Counted from the stretch's first letter, positions 1 to 7,460 are shown. The stretch: 10,988 bases of DNA from Syntrophomonadaceae bacterium (GCA_012522705.1 JAAYJY010000260.1:1-10988); one strand, 5' to 3'. Made by a program: numbers and translations. The notes: generated by a model not told the origin, from the letters alone.

Positions 1-1
1 A

Positions 2-1114
2 AAGGTGCTCACCGCTGATGGTGAGGGCAAGATGACCCGCAAACAGGCTTTTGAGCATAAGATGGGTGAAGCCTTCGCTTATTTAAGGAACCCGGCTTTG
101 GTGTCGATCGAGGATCAGATGAAGTGGGTCTTGGAGCAGATGGGGTTTGGCCTGAATGACAGCGGCATCGCGCTAAATTTGGCTTTGGCCGACCCGGCGG
201 ATGCCTTTCACAATCTGCGGCTGCTGGCGGACCAATTGGATAATGTCGTGGAGGCGGGAGCAGTCGGGGCAGGGATGCAAAGTGCTCTGGTCATAGCCAT
301 TCTTAGGGCTTACGCCGAGATAAAAAGGGAAGGCGCGGTCATAGCCATCGAAACCCCGGAAATATTGCTTCATCCCAGCAAGATAAACCATTTCCGCGCT
401 GCCCTGCGAACCCTGAGTCGGAGCCATCAAGTCCTGGTTATAACACATTGCCCGGAGTTTGTAAATATATCCAGGCCCGAAGAGATCTACTTGGTCAGGC
501 GCAGTGCACTGGAGGGAACCAAGCTGGTTACCTGCAGTCCCGACCAGTTCGACGATGGCTTCAGACAGGAGATGGCTTTGCTTGATATGCCGGACAGTGG
601 GCGCAGTCGGATGTTTTTCGCGCGGGGAGTGGTGCTTGTCACCGACGCAGCAGACAAACTGGCGGTCACTCTCACGGCACGGAGCCTGCAAATGGATTTT
701 GACCAGGCTGGGGTCGAGGTGATCGCCTGCGGGGGGAAGGACAACCTGCTCCGTTATTTGGAATTGGCGGAGGCTTTTGAGATTCCCGCGGTGGTGATAG
801 CCCCCAGCGGGTCAATAGGGGATGATGGTAATTCGGGATCATACTCCTGGTCCCGGGGAAGGACCGCGAACCCATCTAATCAGCAAGTGAATGAGGCCTT
901 GCAGCATCGAATCAAGGAGCATGACCTTTTCTGGCTGCACCCGAATTGGGGAGCGTTGGCAGGGCTTCAGACCGAAGGCTTCGATTTGTTAAAAGAGACG
1001 GCCGGTTATTTTCATTCTCATCCGGCGGAAGATCTGCCTCGTGCGCTGGTACAGGCGGTAGAGCGCATTTATTGGTTAATCGGGCATGAACGATCAGATA
1101 GGGGGGAAGAATAA
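2..1114 (+). CDS. OLD-family-like ATPase/TOPRIM protein, 5' end outside window
   Basis: The reading frame is already open at the window edge, so the gene starts upstream and the GTG at 5 is not a credible start; an N-terminal ATPase half with the P-loop would lie outside. Numbering from that GTG, residues 88-105 (VGAGMQSALVIAILRAYAE) resemble the signature region of OLD/RecF-type ABC ATPases. Residues 111-124 (AVIAIETPEILLHP) match the Walker B/D-loop pattern, and VLVITHCPEF (143-152) carries the switch histidine H148. From about 208 a TOPRIM-like fold begins (VVLVTDAADK, then GGKDNLLRYLELAEAFEIPAVVI). OLD proteins are ATP-regulated nucleases. Here, however, the usual EEPE is ETPE, the TOPRIM glutamate of the LVEG motif is absent, and the later DxD is replaced by APSGS. 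The protein may therefore be a non-catalytic or structural relative. It ends 1 bp before the ku start codon, so it is probably co-transcribed with the end-joining genes. Family confidence is good; function is inference. Confidence 0.75.
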   Translation, partial: KVLTADGEGKMTRKQAFEHKMGEAFAYLRNPALVSIEDQMKWVLEQMGFGLNDSGIALNLALADPADAFHNLRLLADQLDNVVEAGAVGAGMQSALVIAILRAYAEIKREGAVIAIETPEILLHPSKINHFRAALRTLSRSHQVLVITHCPEFVNISRPEEIYLVRRSALEGTKLVTCSPDQFDDGFRQEMALLDMPDSGRSRMFFARGVVLVTDAADKLAVTLTARSLQMDFDQAGVEVIACGGKDNLLRYLELAEAFEIPAVVIAPSGSIGDDGNSGSYSWSRGRTANPSNQQVNEALQHRIKEHDLFWLHPNWGALAGLQTEGFDLLKETAGYFHSHPAEDLPRALVQAVERIYWLIGHERSDRGEE

Positions 1115-1115
1115 C

Positions 1116-1427
1116 ATGGCAGCTGGTAAACGACTGATTTGGAAGGGAGCTATCAGCTTTGGGCTGGTGAACATCCCAGTAGCAGTGCACACTGCCATCA
1201 GCACAATCGGTATCGATTTCGATTGGCTGGACAAGCGCACCATGGATCCAGTCGGCTACAAGCGGATAAACAAGGCCACCGGGAAAGAGATCGAACGGGA
1301 CGATCGAAGGACTAGATTGAGCTTGCAGGAATCAACGGGGTCGACAGTGGAGGCGCGAATATGCCGAAAAAAGAGCAAGAAAACGACCCGTTGGGGTCAT
1401 ATAAGGACAAGAGGAATTTTGCGGTAA
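1116..1427 (+). pseudogene. ku: ku, truncated by internal deletion
   Basis: The first residues (MAAGKRLIWKGAISFGLVNIPV) are the hallmark N-terminus of bacterial Ku, the homodimeric ring protein that binds double-strand break ends and recruits LigD. Similarity continues through DFDWLDKRTMDPVGYKRI and KATGKEIERD, about residue 60. It then stops abruptly: no NIVRGYEY-type continuation, core barrel or C-terminal arm follows, although bacterial Ku is normally about 260-300 residues. The frame runs on as non-homologous sequence for about 44 codons and overlaps ligD by 67 bp in another frame. The start ATG at 1116 has a GGGGGG/GGAAGA ribosome binding site and lies 1 bp after the preceding stop. The simplest reading is a deletion joining codon ~60 to DNA just upstream of ligD. 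An assembly collapse between two ku copies would look the same. The stub cannot form the DNA-encircling ring. Confidence 0.85.
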
Positions 1428-3841
1428 CCCCTGAACCGGCTGGCGGTCCAGGCAGCAGTGGGGCAGGGCTAGCTTTTGTGATACAGAAACATGATGCCCG
1501 CAGTACCCATTATGACCTGCGCCTGGAACTGGACGGGGTGCTCAAAAGCTGGGCCGTTCCCAAAGGCCCCAGCCAGGAACCAGGCCAGAAGAGACTGGCG
1601 GTGCGCGTCGAGGATCATCCCCTGGAATACCTGGAATTCGAAGGCACCGTCCCGGTTGGCCAATATGGCGCCGGGGGTATGTTCATCTGGGATCGGGGCA
1701 TCTGGGAACCCATCGGTGATCCTGTCCGGGGATTAGATGAAGGTCACCTCAAGTTTTATTTACATGGGGAGAAATTGCAGGGAGCCTGGGTGTTGGTGCA
1801 AATGCACAGTAAATCAGGGGAAGACAAGAACTGGCTGCTCATCAAGGAAAAACATGATGGTTACCGCGGGGGGATCAACCTGGGAAAAAGCGACCCTGCG
1901 ACCAACCCTGCCGCCCCGGAGAGCCTGCTGCTTTCCCTTCCGCCGGGTGCCAGGCCAGCCCCCGTGCCAACCCGACTGACTCCCCAACTGGCCACCCTGG
2001 TGGAACAAACCCCGGTCGGCGATGAGTGGGTATATGAAATCAAGCTTGATGGCTACCGGATTCTAGCCTATTTTCAAGAGGCTTCGGTGCGGTTCTACAC
2101 CCGCAATGGCCATGACTGGACCGACAAACTGAACAGCCTGGTGGAACCGCTCCAGAAACTCAAGGTGGCCCCGGGATGGCTGGATGGTGAGATTGTCATC
2201 CCGGGAGACGATGGGGCGCCTGACTTCGGCGCCCTGCAGGCTGCTTTTGAAGCCGGGCGGACCAGCGAGATCGTCTATTATGTCTTCGATATGCCTTTCT
2301 ATGCCGGTTATGACCTGCGCCCGGCCAGTCTTACCGCCCGCCGCCTGTTGCTGGCCGGGGTGATGCAGGAATCAAACTCGTCCCGGCTGCGCTTCAGCCA
2401 GGACTTCAGCGGCAGCGGGGATGATATACTGCGCATTGCCTGCGATATGGGACTGGAAGGGGTAATGGGGAAAAAGAAAGATGCGGCCTACGTATCAGGG
2501 CGCACCCAGAGTTGGATAAAACTCAAATGCAGCCGGCGCCAGGAGTTTGTGGTAGCTGGATATACGTCTCCGACCACTGCGGGACGGGGCTTCAAATCGC
2601 TGGTGCTGGGGGTGCACGATGACAGCGGCCAGCTCCGATATGCCGGCAAGGTAGGGACCGGTTTCAATGCTCGGAATGCAGGGATGATCATGCAACAGCT
2701 GGAGCGCCTGGCTGCGGAACAAAGCCCTTTGGTGGAGATACCCAAAGGAATCCAGGCCAACTGGCTGAGGCCGGAGTTGGTGGCTGAAGTCTCTTTTAGG
2801 GAGTGGACCAAGGACGGAAGGGTCAGGCATGGGGTCTTTCATGGATTGCGTACCGACAAGGCGCCCACGGAAATTACCCGCGAAGAGCTAGCTAGCGGTC
2901 CAGGCCCTTCGGCTAGTCCCATCAAAACCGCGCACCTTAGAAAGAAGGCGGAGGAGGAGCTCAATTTGCCCAAAATAACTAATCCGGACCGGGTGGTGGA
3001 CTCTGCCACATCGCTAACCAAACTGGACCTGGTCAATTACTATCGGCAGGCGGCTCAATGGCTTCTGCCCCATCTCCAGGACCGGCCGGTGGCGTTCCTG
3101 CGCGCCCCGGAAGGTGTAGGCGGGGAAATGTTCTTTCAGAAGCATGGAGAGAAGTTGAAGATAACCGGACTGCGGCATCTGGATCCCGAGTTGGACCCGG
3201 GGCACCCCTCCCTGATGGCAGTCGAAACCCTGGAAGCCCTGATAGGCGCGGTACAGATGAATGTTATAGAATTTCATACCTGGAATGCGGTGGCCAAGAG
3301 AATAGAGAAACCCGACCGGATGGTATTCGACCTGGATCCCGGCGAGGAGGTGGGCTGGGCCATGATCGCTGAGGCGGCCCAATTGACCCGGGCTCTCCTG
3401 GAGGAATTGGAACTGCAGAGTTTCCTCAAGACCAGCGGGGGCAAGGGCCTGCATGTGGTGGTGCCGCTCAAGCGGCGGGACGATTGGGAGACCGTCAAGG
3501 CTTTCTCCAAGGGAGTTGCCAGCCACCTGGCCAGGGTGATACCGGGACGCTTTACCGATATATCCGGGCCCCGCAACCGGGTGGGCAAGATATTCATTGA
3601 TTACAACCGCAATGGCTGCGGCGCCACTACGGTGGCCGCTTATTCGGCCCGGGCCCGGGCTGGCCTGGGGGTATCGATGCCTTGCGCCTGGCAGGAACTA
3701 TCCAAACTGACCGGGGGTGATCAATGGAATGTTACCAACGCCCACCTGCGCTGGGAGGAATCCCATGATCCCTGGCAGGATTATGGGCAAACCAAGCAGG
3801 TTATAAAAGCGGCCAGTAAAAAAATCATGTTGGGACATTGA
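1361..3841 (+). CDS. ligD: ATP-dependent DNA ligase LigD (phosphoesterase-ligase-polymerase)
   Basis: This 826-residue multidomain end-joining enzyme seals double-strand breaks with Ku. Residues ~20-170 are the 3'-phosphoesterase domain, with H44, H50, D52, R54 (HYDLRLE), H86 and Y90 matching the metal-binding and catalytic set. Residues ~205-400 are the adenylating ligase domain: nucleophile K228 in KLDGYR, LDGEIVI (motif III), YYVFDMPF (IIIa), EGVMGKKKD (IV) and WIKLKC (V). An OB fold follows from ~400 (QEFVVAGYTSP). Residues ~540-815 are the primase-like polymerase domain, with D657 and D659 in VFDLDPGEE, then TSGGKGLHVVVPL and IDYNRNGCGATTVAAYS. The PE-LIG-POL order and length match full-length LigD of the Pseudomonas type. 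The ATG at 1361 has GGAGG 7 bp upstream and no in-frame extension past the stop at 1313. All catalytic motifs are intact even though the ku just upstream is broken, so the gene may still be used, perhaps with a Ku encoded elsewhere. Confidence 0.96.
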   Translation: MPKKEQENDPLGSYKDKRNFAVTPEPAGGPGSSGAGLAFVIQKHDARSTHYDLRLELDGVLKSWAVPKGPSQEPGQKRLAVRVEDHPLEYLEFEGTVPVGQYGAGGMFIWDRGIWEPIGDPVRGLDEGHLKFYLHGEKLQGAWVLVQMHSKSGEDKNWLLIKEKHDGYRGGINLGKSDPATNPAAPESLLLSLPPGARPAPVPTRLTPQLATLVEQTPVGDEWVYEIKLDGYRILAYFQEASVRFYTRNGHDWTDKLNSLVEPLQKLKVAPGWLDGEIVIPGDDGAPDFGALQAAFEAGRTSEIVYYVFDMPFYAGYDLRPASLTARRLLLAGVMQESNSSRLRFSQDFSGSGDDILRIACDMGLEGVMGKKKDAAYVSGRTQSWIKLKCSRRQEFVVAGYTSPTTAGRGFKSLVLGVHDDSGQLRYAGKVGTGFNARNAGMIMQQLERLAAEQSPLVEIPKGIQANWLRPELVAEVSFREWTKDGRVRHGVFHGLRTDKAPTEITREELASGPGPSASPIKTAHLRKKAEEELNLPKITNPDRVVDSATSLTKLDLVNYYRQAAQWLLPHLQDRPVAFLRAPEGVGGEMFFQKHGEKLKITGLRHLDPELDPGHPSLMAVETLEALIGAVQMNVIEFHTWNAVAKRIEKPDRMVFDLDPGEEVGWAMIAEAAQLTRALLEELELQSFLKTSGGKGLHVVVPLKRRDDWETVKAFSKGVASHLARVIPGRFTDISGPRNRVGKIFIDYNRNGCGATTVAAYSARARAGLGVSMPCAWQELSKLTGGDQWNVTNAHLRWEESHDPWQDYGQTKQVIKAASKKIMLGH

Positions 3842-3967
3842 CATAATATTACTGAGGCAGAAAGATATGGGGTTGGACGCTTATTGGTCGGTATTTGTCA
3901 AGTGGCCTGAGCCACGATGACCGATAGAGAATTTTTATGGGGGAGAATAACAGAAGGAGGGTTAATA

Positions 3968-4723
3968 ATGAAGGTTGTCTACCATGAGGACTTCCGGCAG
4001 GTGTACACGTCCGATCCCGCTGCCGCATCAGGGAGGATAGAGGCGGTACGGGCCGCCCTTAAGGGGCAAGTGGTGTATGTTACAGCGGAACCGGCGTCCC
4101 GGGAGAATATTCTCCGGGTGCACACGGAGGAGCATGTGGAAAACGTGCAGCGCAAGCGGTTGTACGATATCGCAGCTCTGGCCGCCGGCGGTGCCATCCA
4201 GGCGGCGGAGATCGGCTTGACCGAGCCCTGTTTTGCATTGATTCGCCCGCCCGGGCATCATGCCTCCGCCGAAAACGCCTGGGGCTTCTGCTATTTCAAC
4301 AACATGGCCATTGCTTTGGAGAAATTAAAGGCTGAGGGTAAAATCCAAAAGGCCTTCATCCTGGATTTCGATCTCCATTTTGGAGACGGCAATGTCAACA
4401 TCTTGAACCCCAAAGGTTATGTCACCATCTTCAACCCCGGGCACACCCGGAGCCGGGAGGAATATCTGCGCAACGTCGAAAAAGTGCTGGCATTGACCGA
4501 TGCGGACATTATCGCTGCCTCGGCGGGATTCGACAATCACGAAGATGATTGGGGCGGCCTGCTGAAAACCAAGGATTATACTCATATGGGCCGGCTGATG
4601 AATGAAACCGCCCGACGCAACCAAGGGGGATGCTTTGGGATTTTGGAAGGTGGTTATAATCACGCGGTCTTGGGCCATAATGTACTGGCCTTTGTGGAAG
4701 GGTTAAAGGGGCGTCATCTCTGA
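3968..4723 (+). CDS. histone deacetylase-family zinc hydrolase
   Basis: A 251-residue arginase-fold deacetylase. The family removes acetyl groups from lysine or acylated polyamines using a metal-activated water; the substrate here is unknown. Visible catalytic features are the tandem histidines H97-H98 in RPPGHHASAENAWGFCYFNN, the zinc-site motif DFDLHFGDGN (D133, D135, H137), the second aspartate D189 in SAGFDNHEDDW, and the transition-state tyrosine Y230 in EGGYN. All key residues are present, so it should be active. It is shorter than typical AcuC/HDAC proteins (about 300-380 residues). The frame is open from an ATG at 3917, but the ATG at 3968 has a strong AGAAGGAGGG ribosome binding site 6-7 bp upstream and begins with the usual family N-terminus (MKVVYHEDF), so I use it. 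It follows ligD by 126 bp on the same strand. A TTGACA box overlaps the ligD stop, but no well-spaced -10 is evident, so operon membership is undecided. Confidence 0.9.
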   Translation: MKVVYHEDFRQVYTSDPAAASGRIEAVRAALKGQVVYVTAEPASRENILRVHTEEHVENVQRKRLYDIAALAAGGAIQAAEIGLTEPCFALIRPPGHHASAENAWGFCYFNNMAIALEKLKAEGKIQKAFILDFDLHFGDGNVNILNPKGYVTIFNPGHTRSREEYLRNVEKVLALTDADIIAASAGFDNHEDDWGGLLKTKDYTHMGRLMNETARRNQGGCFGILEGGYNHAVLGHNVLAFVEGLKGRHL

Positions 4724-4891
4724 TTGGCTCGGAGGAGTCAAGCAGCTTGTCGAAGCGCCCCCCGATGCCGTCACCAACTCAATAGATGCGCCTATTTGAT
4801 TAGTTCAATATTTGGTTATATGGCGAACCTGCGGAACTGATCTTGCACGGTGAACAGCGTAATATTTGAAAACTAAAAGGCATCATAGGGA

Positions 4892-4932
4892 GCCGCCGCG
4901 GGGATATATATACTGCGGCGGTCTTTCTGTTT
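4892..4932 (+). terminator. intrinsic terminator-like hairpin
   Basis: CCGCCGC (4893-4899) pairs with GCGGCGG (4915-4921), closed by an extra G·U pair, around a 15-nt AT-rich loop. It is followed by TCTTTCTGTTTTT. It lies in the 279-bp gap between the deacetylase stop and the sigma-factor start, so it may end the deacetylase transcript or attenuate read-through into the sigma operon. No other feature stands out in this gap. Confidence 0.65.
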
Positions 4933-5002
4933 TTCGATTTGCTGTAATATTCAGCTTTGAATCCGTAGTACATGGGTGAGGCGGAAAGGGAGGTGAGTGA
5001 TA

Positions 5003-5560
5003 ATGCTCGATAATGAAATCATTGACTTGTTCTATGAGCGCTCGGAGCAGGCAATCGTGGAATTATCAAAAAAATATGGTTCAGTATGCAGAAAAGTTGC
5101 CAGAAATATTTTGAATAACGAGCTTGACGCTGAAGAATGTGTCAACGACTCCTTTTTAGCAGCATGGAATACGATACCGCCTCAAAAACCAGATCCTATG
5201 CTGACATATATTTGCCGCATTGTCCGCAACCTCTCTATGAAAAAATATCATGCCAACACCGCCATTAAGCGAAATAGTTTTTATGATGCGGCATTAGACG
5301 AATTGGAAGATTGCCTTGGGTCATCAGCCAATGTAGAAAATGAATTAGCTGCACAGGACTTAACGCTGCTATTAGACAGTTTCCTTGATACTCTAGATAA
5401 AGAAAATCGCGTGATGTTTGTGCGTCGCTATTGGTATGCAGATTCCATACCCGATATTGCAGCAAGGTTTCAGATCAGCAACAACAATGTTACTGTCCGC
5501 CTTTTCCGTACCCGGGAAAAATTACAAATATATTTACGAAAGGCAGGTTTTGAAATATGA
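5003..5560 (+). CDS. ECF (sigma-70 family) RNA polymerase sigma factor
   Basis: A 185-residue protein with the two-domain build of extracytoplasmic-function sigma factors. Region 2 spans about residues 15-85 and includes ELDAEECVNDSFLAAWNTIPPQ (sigma 2.2, core-polymerase binding) and LTYICRIVRNLSMKKY (2.3/2.4). A linker follows. Region 4 begins near 115: LDSFLDTLDKENRVMFVRRYWYADS, then the helix-turn-helix IPDIAARFQISNNNVTVRLFRTREKL that reads the -35 element. The ATG at 5003 is preferred over the in-frame GTG at 4997 because GGGAGG sits 9 bp before the ATG but only 3 bp before the GTG. The stop overlaps the next gene's start (ATGA, 5557-5560), indicating translational coupling. Clostridial pairs of this kind respond to envelope or host-defence stress; the signal here is unknown. 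Codon use is more AT-rich than in ligD. Confidence 0.92.
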   Translation: MLDNEIIDLFYERSEQAIVELSKKYGSVCRKVARNILNNELDAEECVNDSFLAAWNTIPPQKPDPMLTYICRIVRNLSMKKYHANTAIKRNSFYDAALDELEDCLGSSANVENELAAQDLTLLLDSFLDTLDKENRVMFVRRYWYADSIPDIAARFQISNNNVTVRLFRTREKLQIYLRKAGFEI

Positions 5561-6603
5561 AACGCGAAGATATTTCCAATGCCGTCGGAGACATCAGCAC
5601 ACGGCATATCCAAGAAGCGGAGAACTATTCTTCGCAAAATATTGCACGCAAACGGTTTCCCGCCCAAAAAATAGTGGCGTGGGTTGCTTCTCTTGCAATA
5701 TGTTTTACTCTAGCTGTACCTGCACTGGCAGCCGCAGATGTGCAAGCAGCGTATAAAATCTTGTATGTGGCATCTCCAAAAATTGCGCAAGAACTCAAGC
5801 CGGTAAGAACGTCCTGCGAAGATGCCGGTATTAAGATGGAAGTCATTTCTGCCTATATCAACGCTGATAAAGCCGATATATACATTTCTATGCAAGACAT
5901 GACCGATGAACGAATTGACGAAACAACCGACCTGTTTGACAGCTATAGTATCAATCGCCCTTTTTCCAGTAGCGCGACCTGTGAGAGGATAAGCTATGAT
6001 GAAAAAACCAAGACAGCAACTTTTTTGATTAGCATCACCCAATGGGGGGGTAAAGAAATTAGGGGGGAGAAAATTACGTTTACAGTTGATAAATTTCTTA
6101 GCAACAAGCAGGAATACCATGATAAAATCCCACAGATTGATTTAAGTATAGTAAACCTCTCCCCGCAGACGCAGTCCGATGTGAATATCAGAGGTTGGAG
6201 CATGCAGGGTGATATTAGCCAGGTTGATTTAAGCAAAGGGACGGAATACATTCACTATTTAACAGCGACTTCCGAAGGATCTTTTTCTCCTGTTAACGGT
6301 GTCACTGTTACAGGTGCTGGCTTTATTGCCGGGAAGCTCCACATTCAGGCGTACTATGAGAACATCCTTGAAACTGACAATCACGGTTCCTTCCGTTTAG
6401 TGAACGCTGAGGGTGACGAAATTAACAGCGAAGTCTCGGTTTCTTTTTGGGACTCAGAACGGAGCGGAAGCTATGAGGAGTATGTTTTTGATGTTTCACC
6501 GCGCGAAATCATTGACTACGCACTCTACGGCGATTTCTATACTTGCAATTCTTTAACCAACGGAGATTGGCAGGTAACATTCCCTCTTGAATACGAAGAA
6601 TAG
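5557..6603 (+). CDS. membrane-anchored anti-sigma-like protein (DUF4179-type)
   Basis: A 348-residue single-pass membrane protein, probably the regulator of the sigma factor it overlaps by 4 bp. The N-terminal ~38 residues (MKREDISNAVGDISTRHIQEAE) are charged and would be cytoplasmic, fitting a short sigma-binding segment. Residues ~39-60 (IVAWVASLAICFTLAVPALA) form one hydrophobic helix. The remaining ~285 residues are predicted extracytoplasmic and rich in beta-strand-like alternation and acidic residues. This layout is typical of clostridial ECF-linked anti-sigma proteins with a DUF4179-like sensor. No zinc-binding HxxxCxxC anti-sigma motif is seen, so release may follow proteolysis or ligand binding (inference). 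A strong terminator 30 bp downstream ends the two-gene operon. A decayed copy of its first third lies at 9532-9688. Confidence 0.7.
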   Translation: MKREDISNAVGDISTRHIQEAENYSSQNIARKRFPAQKIVAWVASLAICFTLAVPALAAADVQAAYKILYVASPKIAQELKPVRTSCEDAGIKMEVISAYINADKADIYISMQDMTDERIDETTDLFDSYSINRPFSSSATCERISYDEKTKTATFLISITQWGGKEIRGEKITFTVDKFLSNKQEYHDKIPQIDLSIVNLSPQTQSDVNIRGWSMQGDISQVDLSKGTEYIHYLTATSEGSFSPVNGVTVTGAGFIAGKLHIQAYYENILETDNHGSFRLVNAEGDEINSEVSVSFWDSERSGSYEEYVFDVSPREIIDYALYGDFYTCNSLTNGDWQVTFPLEYEE

Positions 6604-6633
6604 ATAATCCGCAAATTGCATATTGGTCCTTAT

Positions 6634-6680
6634 GGCAAATAGAGTTCGGCTTTAACCGGACTTGTTTGCCGATATTTTTA
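6634..6680 (+). terminator. intrinsic terminator of the sigma/anti-sigma operon
   Basis: GGCAAA (6634-6639) pairs with TTTGCC (6665-6670), and GTTCGG (6644-6649) with CCGGAC (6656-6661; one G·U), leaving a 6-nt loop and a small internal loop. GATATTTTTA follows. The position 30 bp after the anti-sigma stop fits. Confidence 0.85.
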
Positions 6681-6715
6681 GAATTGTTATCAATTATCTG
6701 ATATTAATTAGGACA

Positions 6716-6747
6716 CAGAAACAGCGGAAATAAAACCGTTGTTTCTG
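6716..6747. other. 12-bp-stem hairpin between converging operons
   Basis: CAGAAACAGCGG (6716-6727) pairs with CCGTTGTTTCTG (6736-6747) with one G·U pair on the + strand, around an 8-nt AAATAAAA loop. It lies about 40 bp beyond the stop of the minus-strand toxin-like gene. It may end that transcript, but neither orientation has a clear U-tract. Confidence 0.5.
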
Positions 6748-6787
6748 CTGTTAATATCATACGCATAGTAAGACAACCTAGCGCATC

Positions 6788-7006
6788 CTAAATCTTTTTA
6801 TAGAAGTATTCTTCGGAAACCTGAAGCTGCTTTTTGATAATTTCTTTCCAGAGATGGCCTTTGATTTCACCCGTTCCCATAGATACCTTAGTGCGCTTTA
6901 ATGTGCCGTCAGGCATGGATTTTCGATAAAACCAATAATCGGAAGTTTTATATAGTTCCCACTCATCTCTTTCGCAGAATCTCTTCAGTTCTCTCCAGCT
7001 AGGCAT
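6788..7006 (-). CDS. small HicA-like toxin candidate
   Basis: A 72-residue basic protein (MPSWRELKRFCERDEWELYK, ending in a lysine-rich helix). The order 'RELKRFCERDEWELYKT - short strand - LKRTKVSMG - LWKEIIKKQL' recalls the HicA double-stranded-RNA-binding-like fold, in which a histidine-containing strand follows the WxLxRT-type segment. Here that strand reads SDYWFYRK (residues 22-29) with no histidine. It would thus lack the usual HicA catalytic residue or belong to a related family. The start ATG (complement of 7004-7006) lies inside the last codons of the upstream gene, overlapping it by 8 bp, with AAAGGGAT about 8 bp before it. The tight overlap behind a gene with antitoxin features is the main support for a toxin role. 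RNA cleavage or translational repression is inference. Confidence 0.6.
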   Translation of the reverse strand: MPSWRELKRFCERDEWELYKTSDYWFYRKSMPDGTLKRTKVSMGTGEIKGHLWKEIIKKQLQVSEEYFYKKI

Positions 7007-7409
7007 GAATTAATCCCTTTACTTCGTCCAAATCTTCCGCCAGCAACACTCTGAGTATATAAGGATAATGCTGCTGTCGGTTATTGGAAGCGAAATACAA
7101 TTGGAATTGATCGTAGTACTCCTGGGCGTATTCGATCAGTTCTTCAGCTAGCCCCGTTATTGCCTGTGCATGGTCTGCGGCATTAATAATCAGATCGAAA
7201 CCTTCCAGGGTCGCGGTAACCGAACCATCCTCTTCAATAATATAAACCGGCTTAAAGCGGTATCCTTTCAGCAAACCTATAACCTGCTCATTGGAGAACA
7301 ACATTAATTTATCTCGGTTTCTTCTAAATGCCACCGGTTTTTCCCTTACTGCTTTATCGATCGCATACGAAAAATGCTTTCTGATATCCGTTGCCGGTAT
7401 TGTTTGCAT
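6999..7409 (-). CDS. antitoxin-like protein, Phd-like N-terminus and HicB-like C-terminus
   Basis: A 136-residue acidic protein. Residues ~1-45 (MQTIPATDIRKHFSYAIDKA, then KPVAFRRNRDKLMLFS) follow the Phd/YefM antitoxin pattern, a DNA-binding dimer that also represses its own promoter. Residues ~55-105 (VYIIEEDGSVTATLEGFDLI, INAADHAQAITGLAEELIEY) look like the HicB partial RNase H-like fold: DGS-strand, LEGFD-strand, then a helix with A-x-A-I-x-x-L. The tail could bind the toxin. Two starts are possible: GTG at 7418 and ATG at 7409. If the promoter boxes just upstream are right, transcription begins only about 15 nt before the ATG, leaving AGGTAGG as its ribosome binding site, so I prefer 7409. 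It is the first gene of an operon with the HicA-like protein. The pair sits among relics and AT-rich genes, as mobile toxin-antitoxin loci often do. Confidence 0.7.
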   Translation of the reverse strand: MQTIPATDIRKHFSYAIDKAVREKPVAFRRNRDKLMLFSNEQVIGLLKGYRFKPVYIIEEDGSVTATLEGFDLIINAADHAQAITGLAEELIEYAQEYYDQFQLYFASNNRQQHYPYILRVLLAEDLDEVKGLIHA

Positions 7410-7431
7410 AAAACTCACCTACCTCACCTCC

Positions 7432-7460
7432 ATTGTACACTGTGTACACAGTGTACGCAA
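7432..7460 (-). promoter_or_regulatory. toxin-antitoxin promoter with perfect palindromic operator
   Basis: On the minus strand TTGCGT (7455-7460) and TACAAT (7432-7437) are separated by exactly 17 bp, a good sigma-A spacing. A perfect 22-bp palindrome (7435-7456; half-site GTACACTGTGT) fills the spacer and overlaps both boxes. Repressor binding there would block polymerase, as expected for autorepression by the Phd-like antitoxin. The regulator identity is inference from position. Confidence 0.75.

Noticed and set aside
1297..1320. Possible leftover Ku C-terminus in other frames (GRSKD stop or GTIEGLD stop)
   Set aside because: Too short to distinguish from chance, although it would fit the proposed deletion junction.
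3838..3868. Promoter with a perfect TTGACA overlapping the ligD stop
   Set aside because: The best -10-like box (AGATAT) is 19 bp away and poor, so it is not strong enough to annotate.
3917..3967. Upstream in-frame start for the deacetylase (adds 17 residues)
   Set aside because: The added residues do not resemble the family N-terminus, and the strong AGAAGGAGGG site lies inside them, placed correctly for the ATG at 3968.
4804..4869. Short frame reading FNIWLYGEPAELILHGEQRN that looks protein-like
   Set aside because: It spans only 21 codons between two stops, with no start or ribosome binding site; this is within chance expectation.
4997..5002. GTG start for the sigma factor
   Set aside because: It would leave only about 3 bp between GGGAGG and the start codon; the ATG at 5003 has 9 bp.
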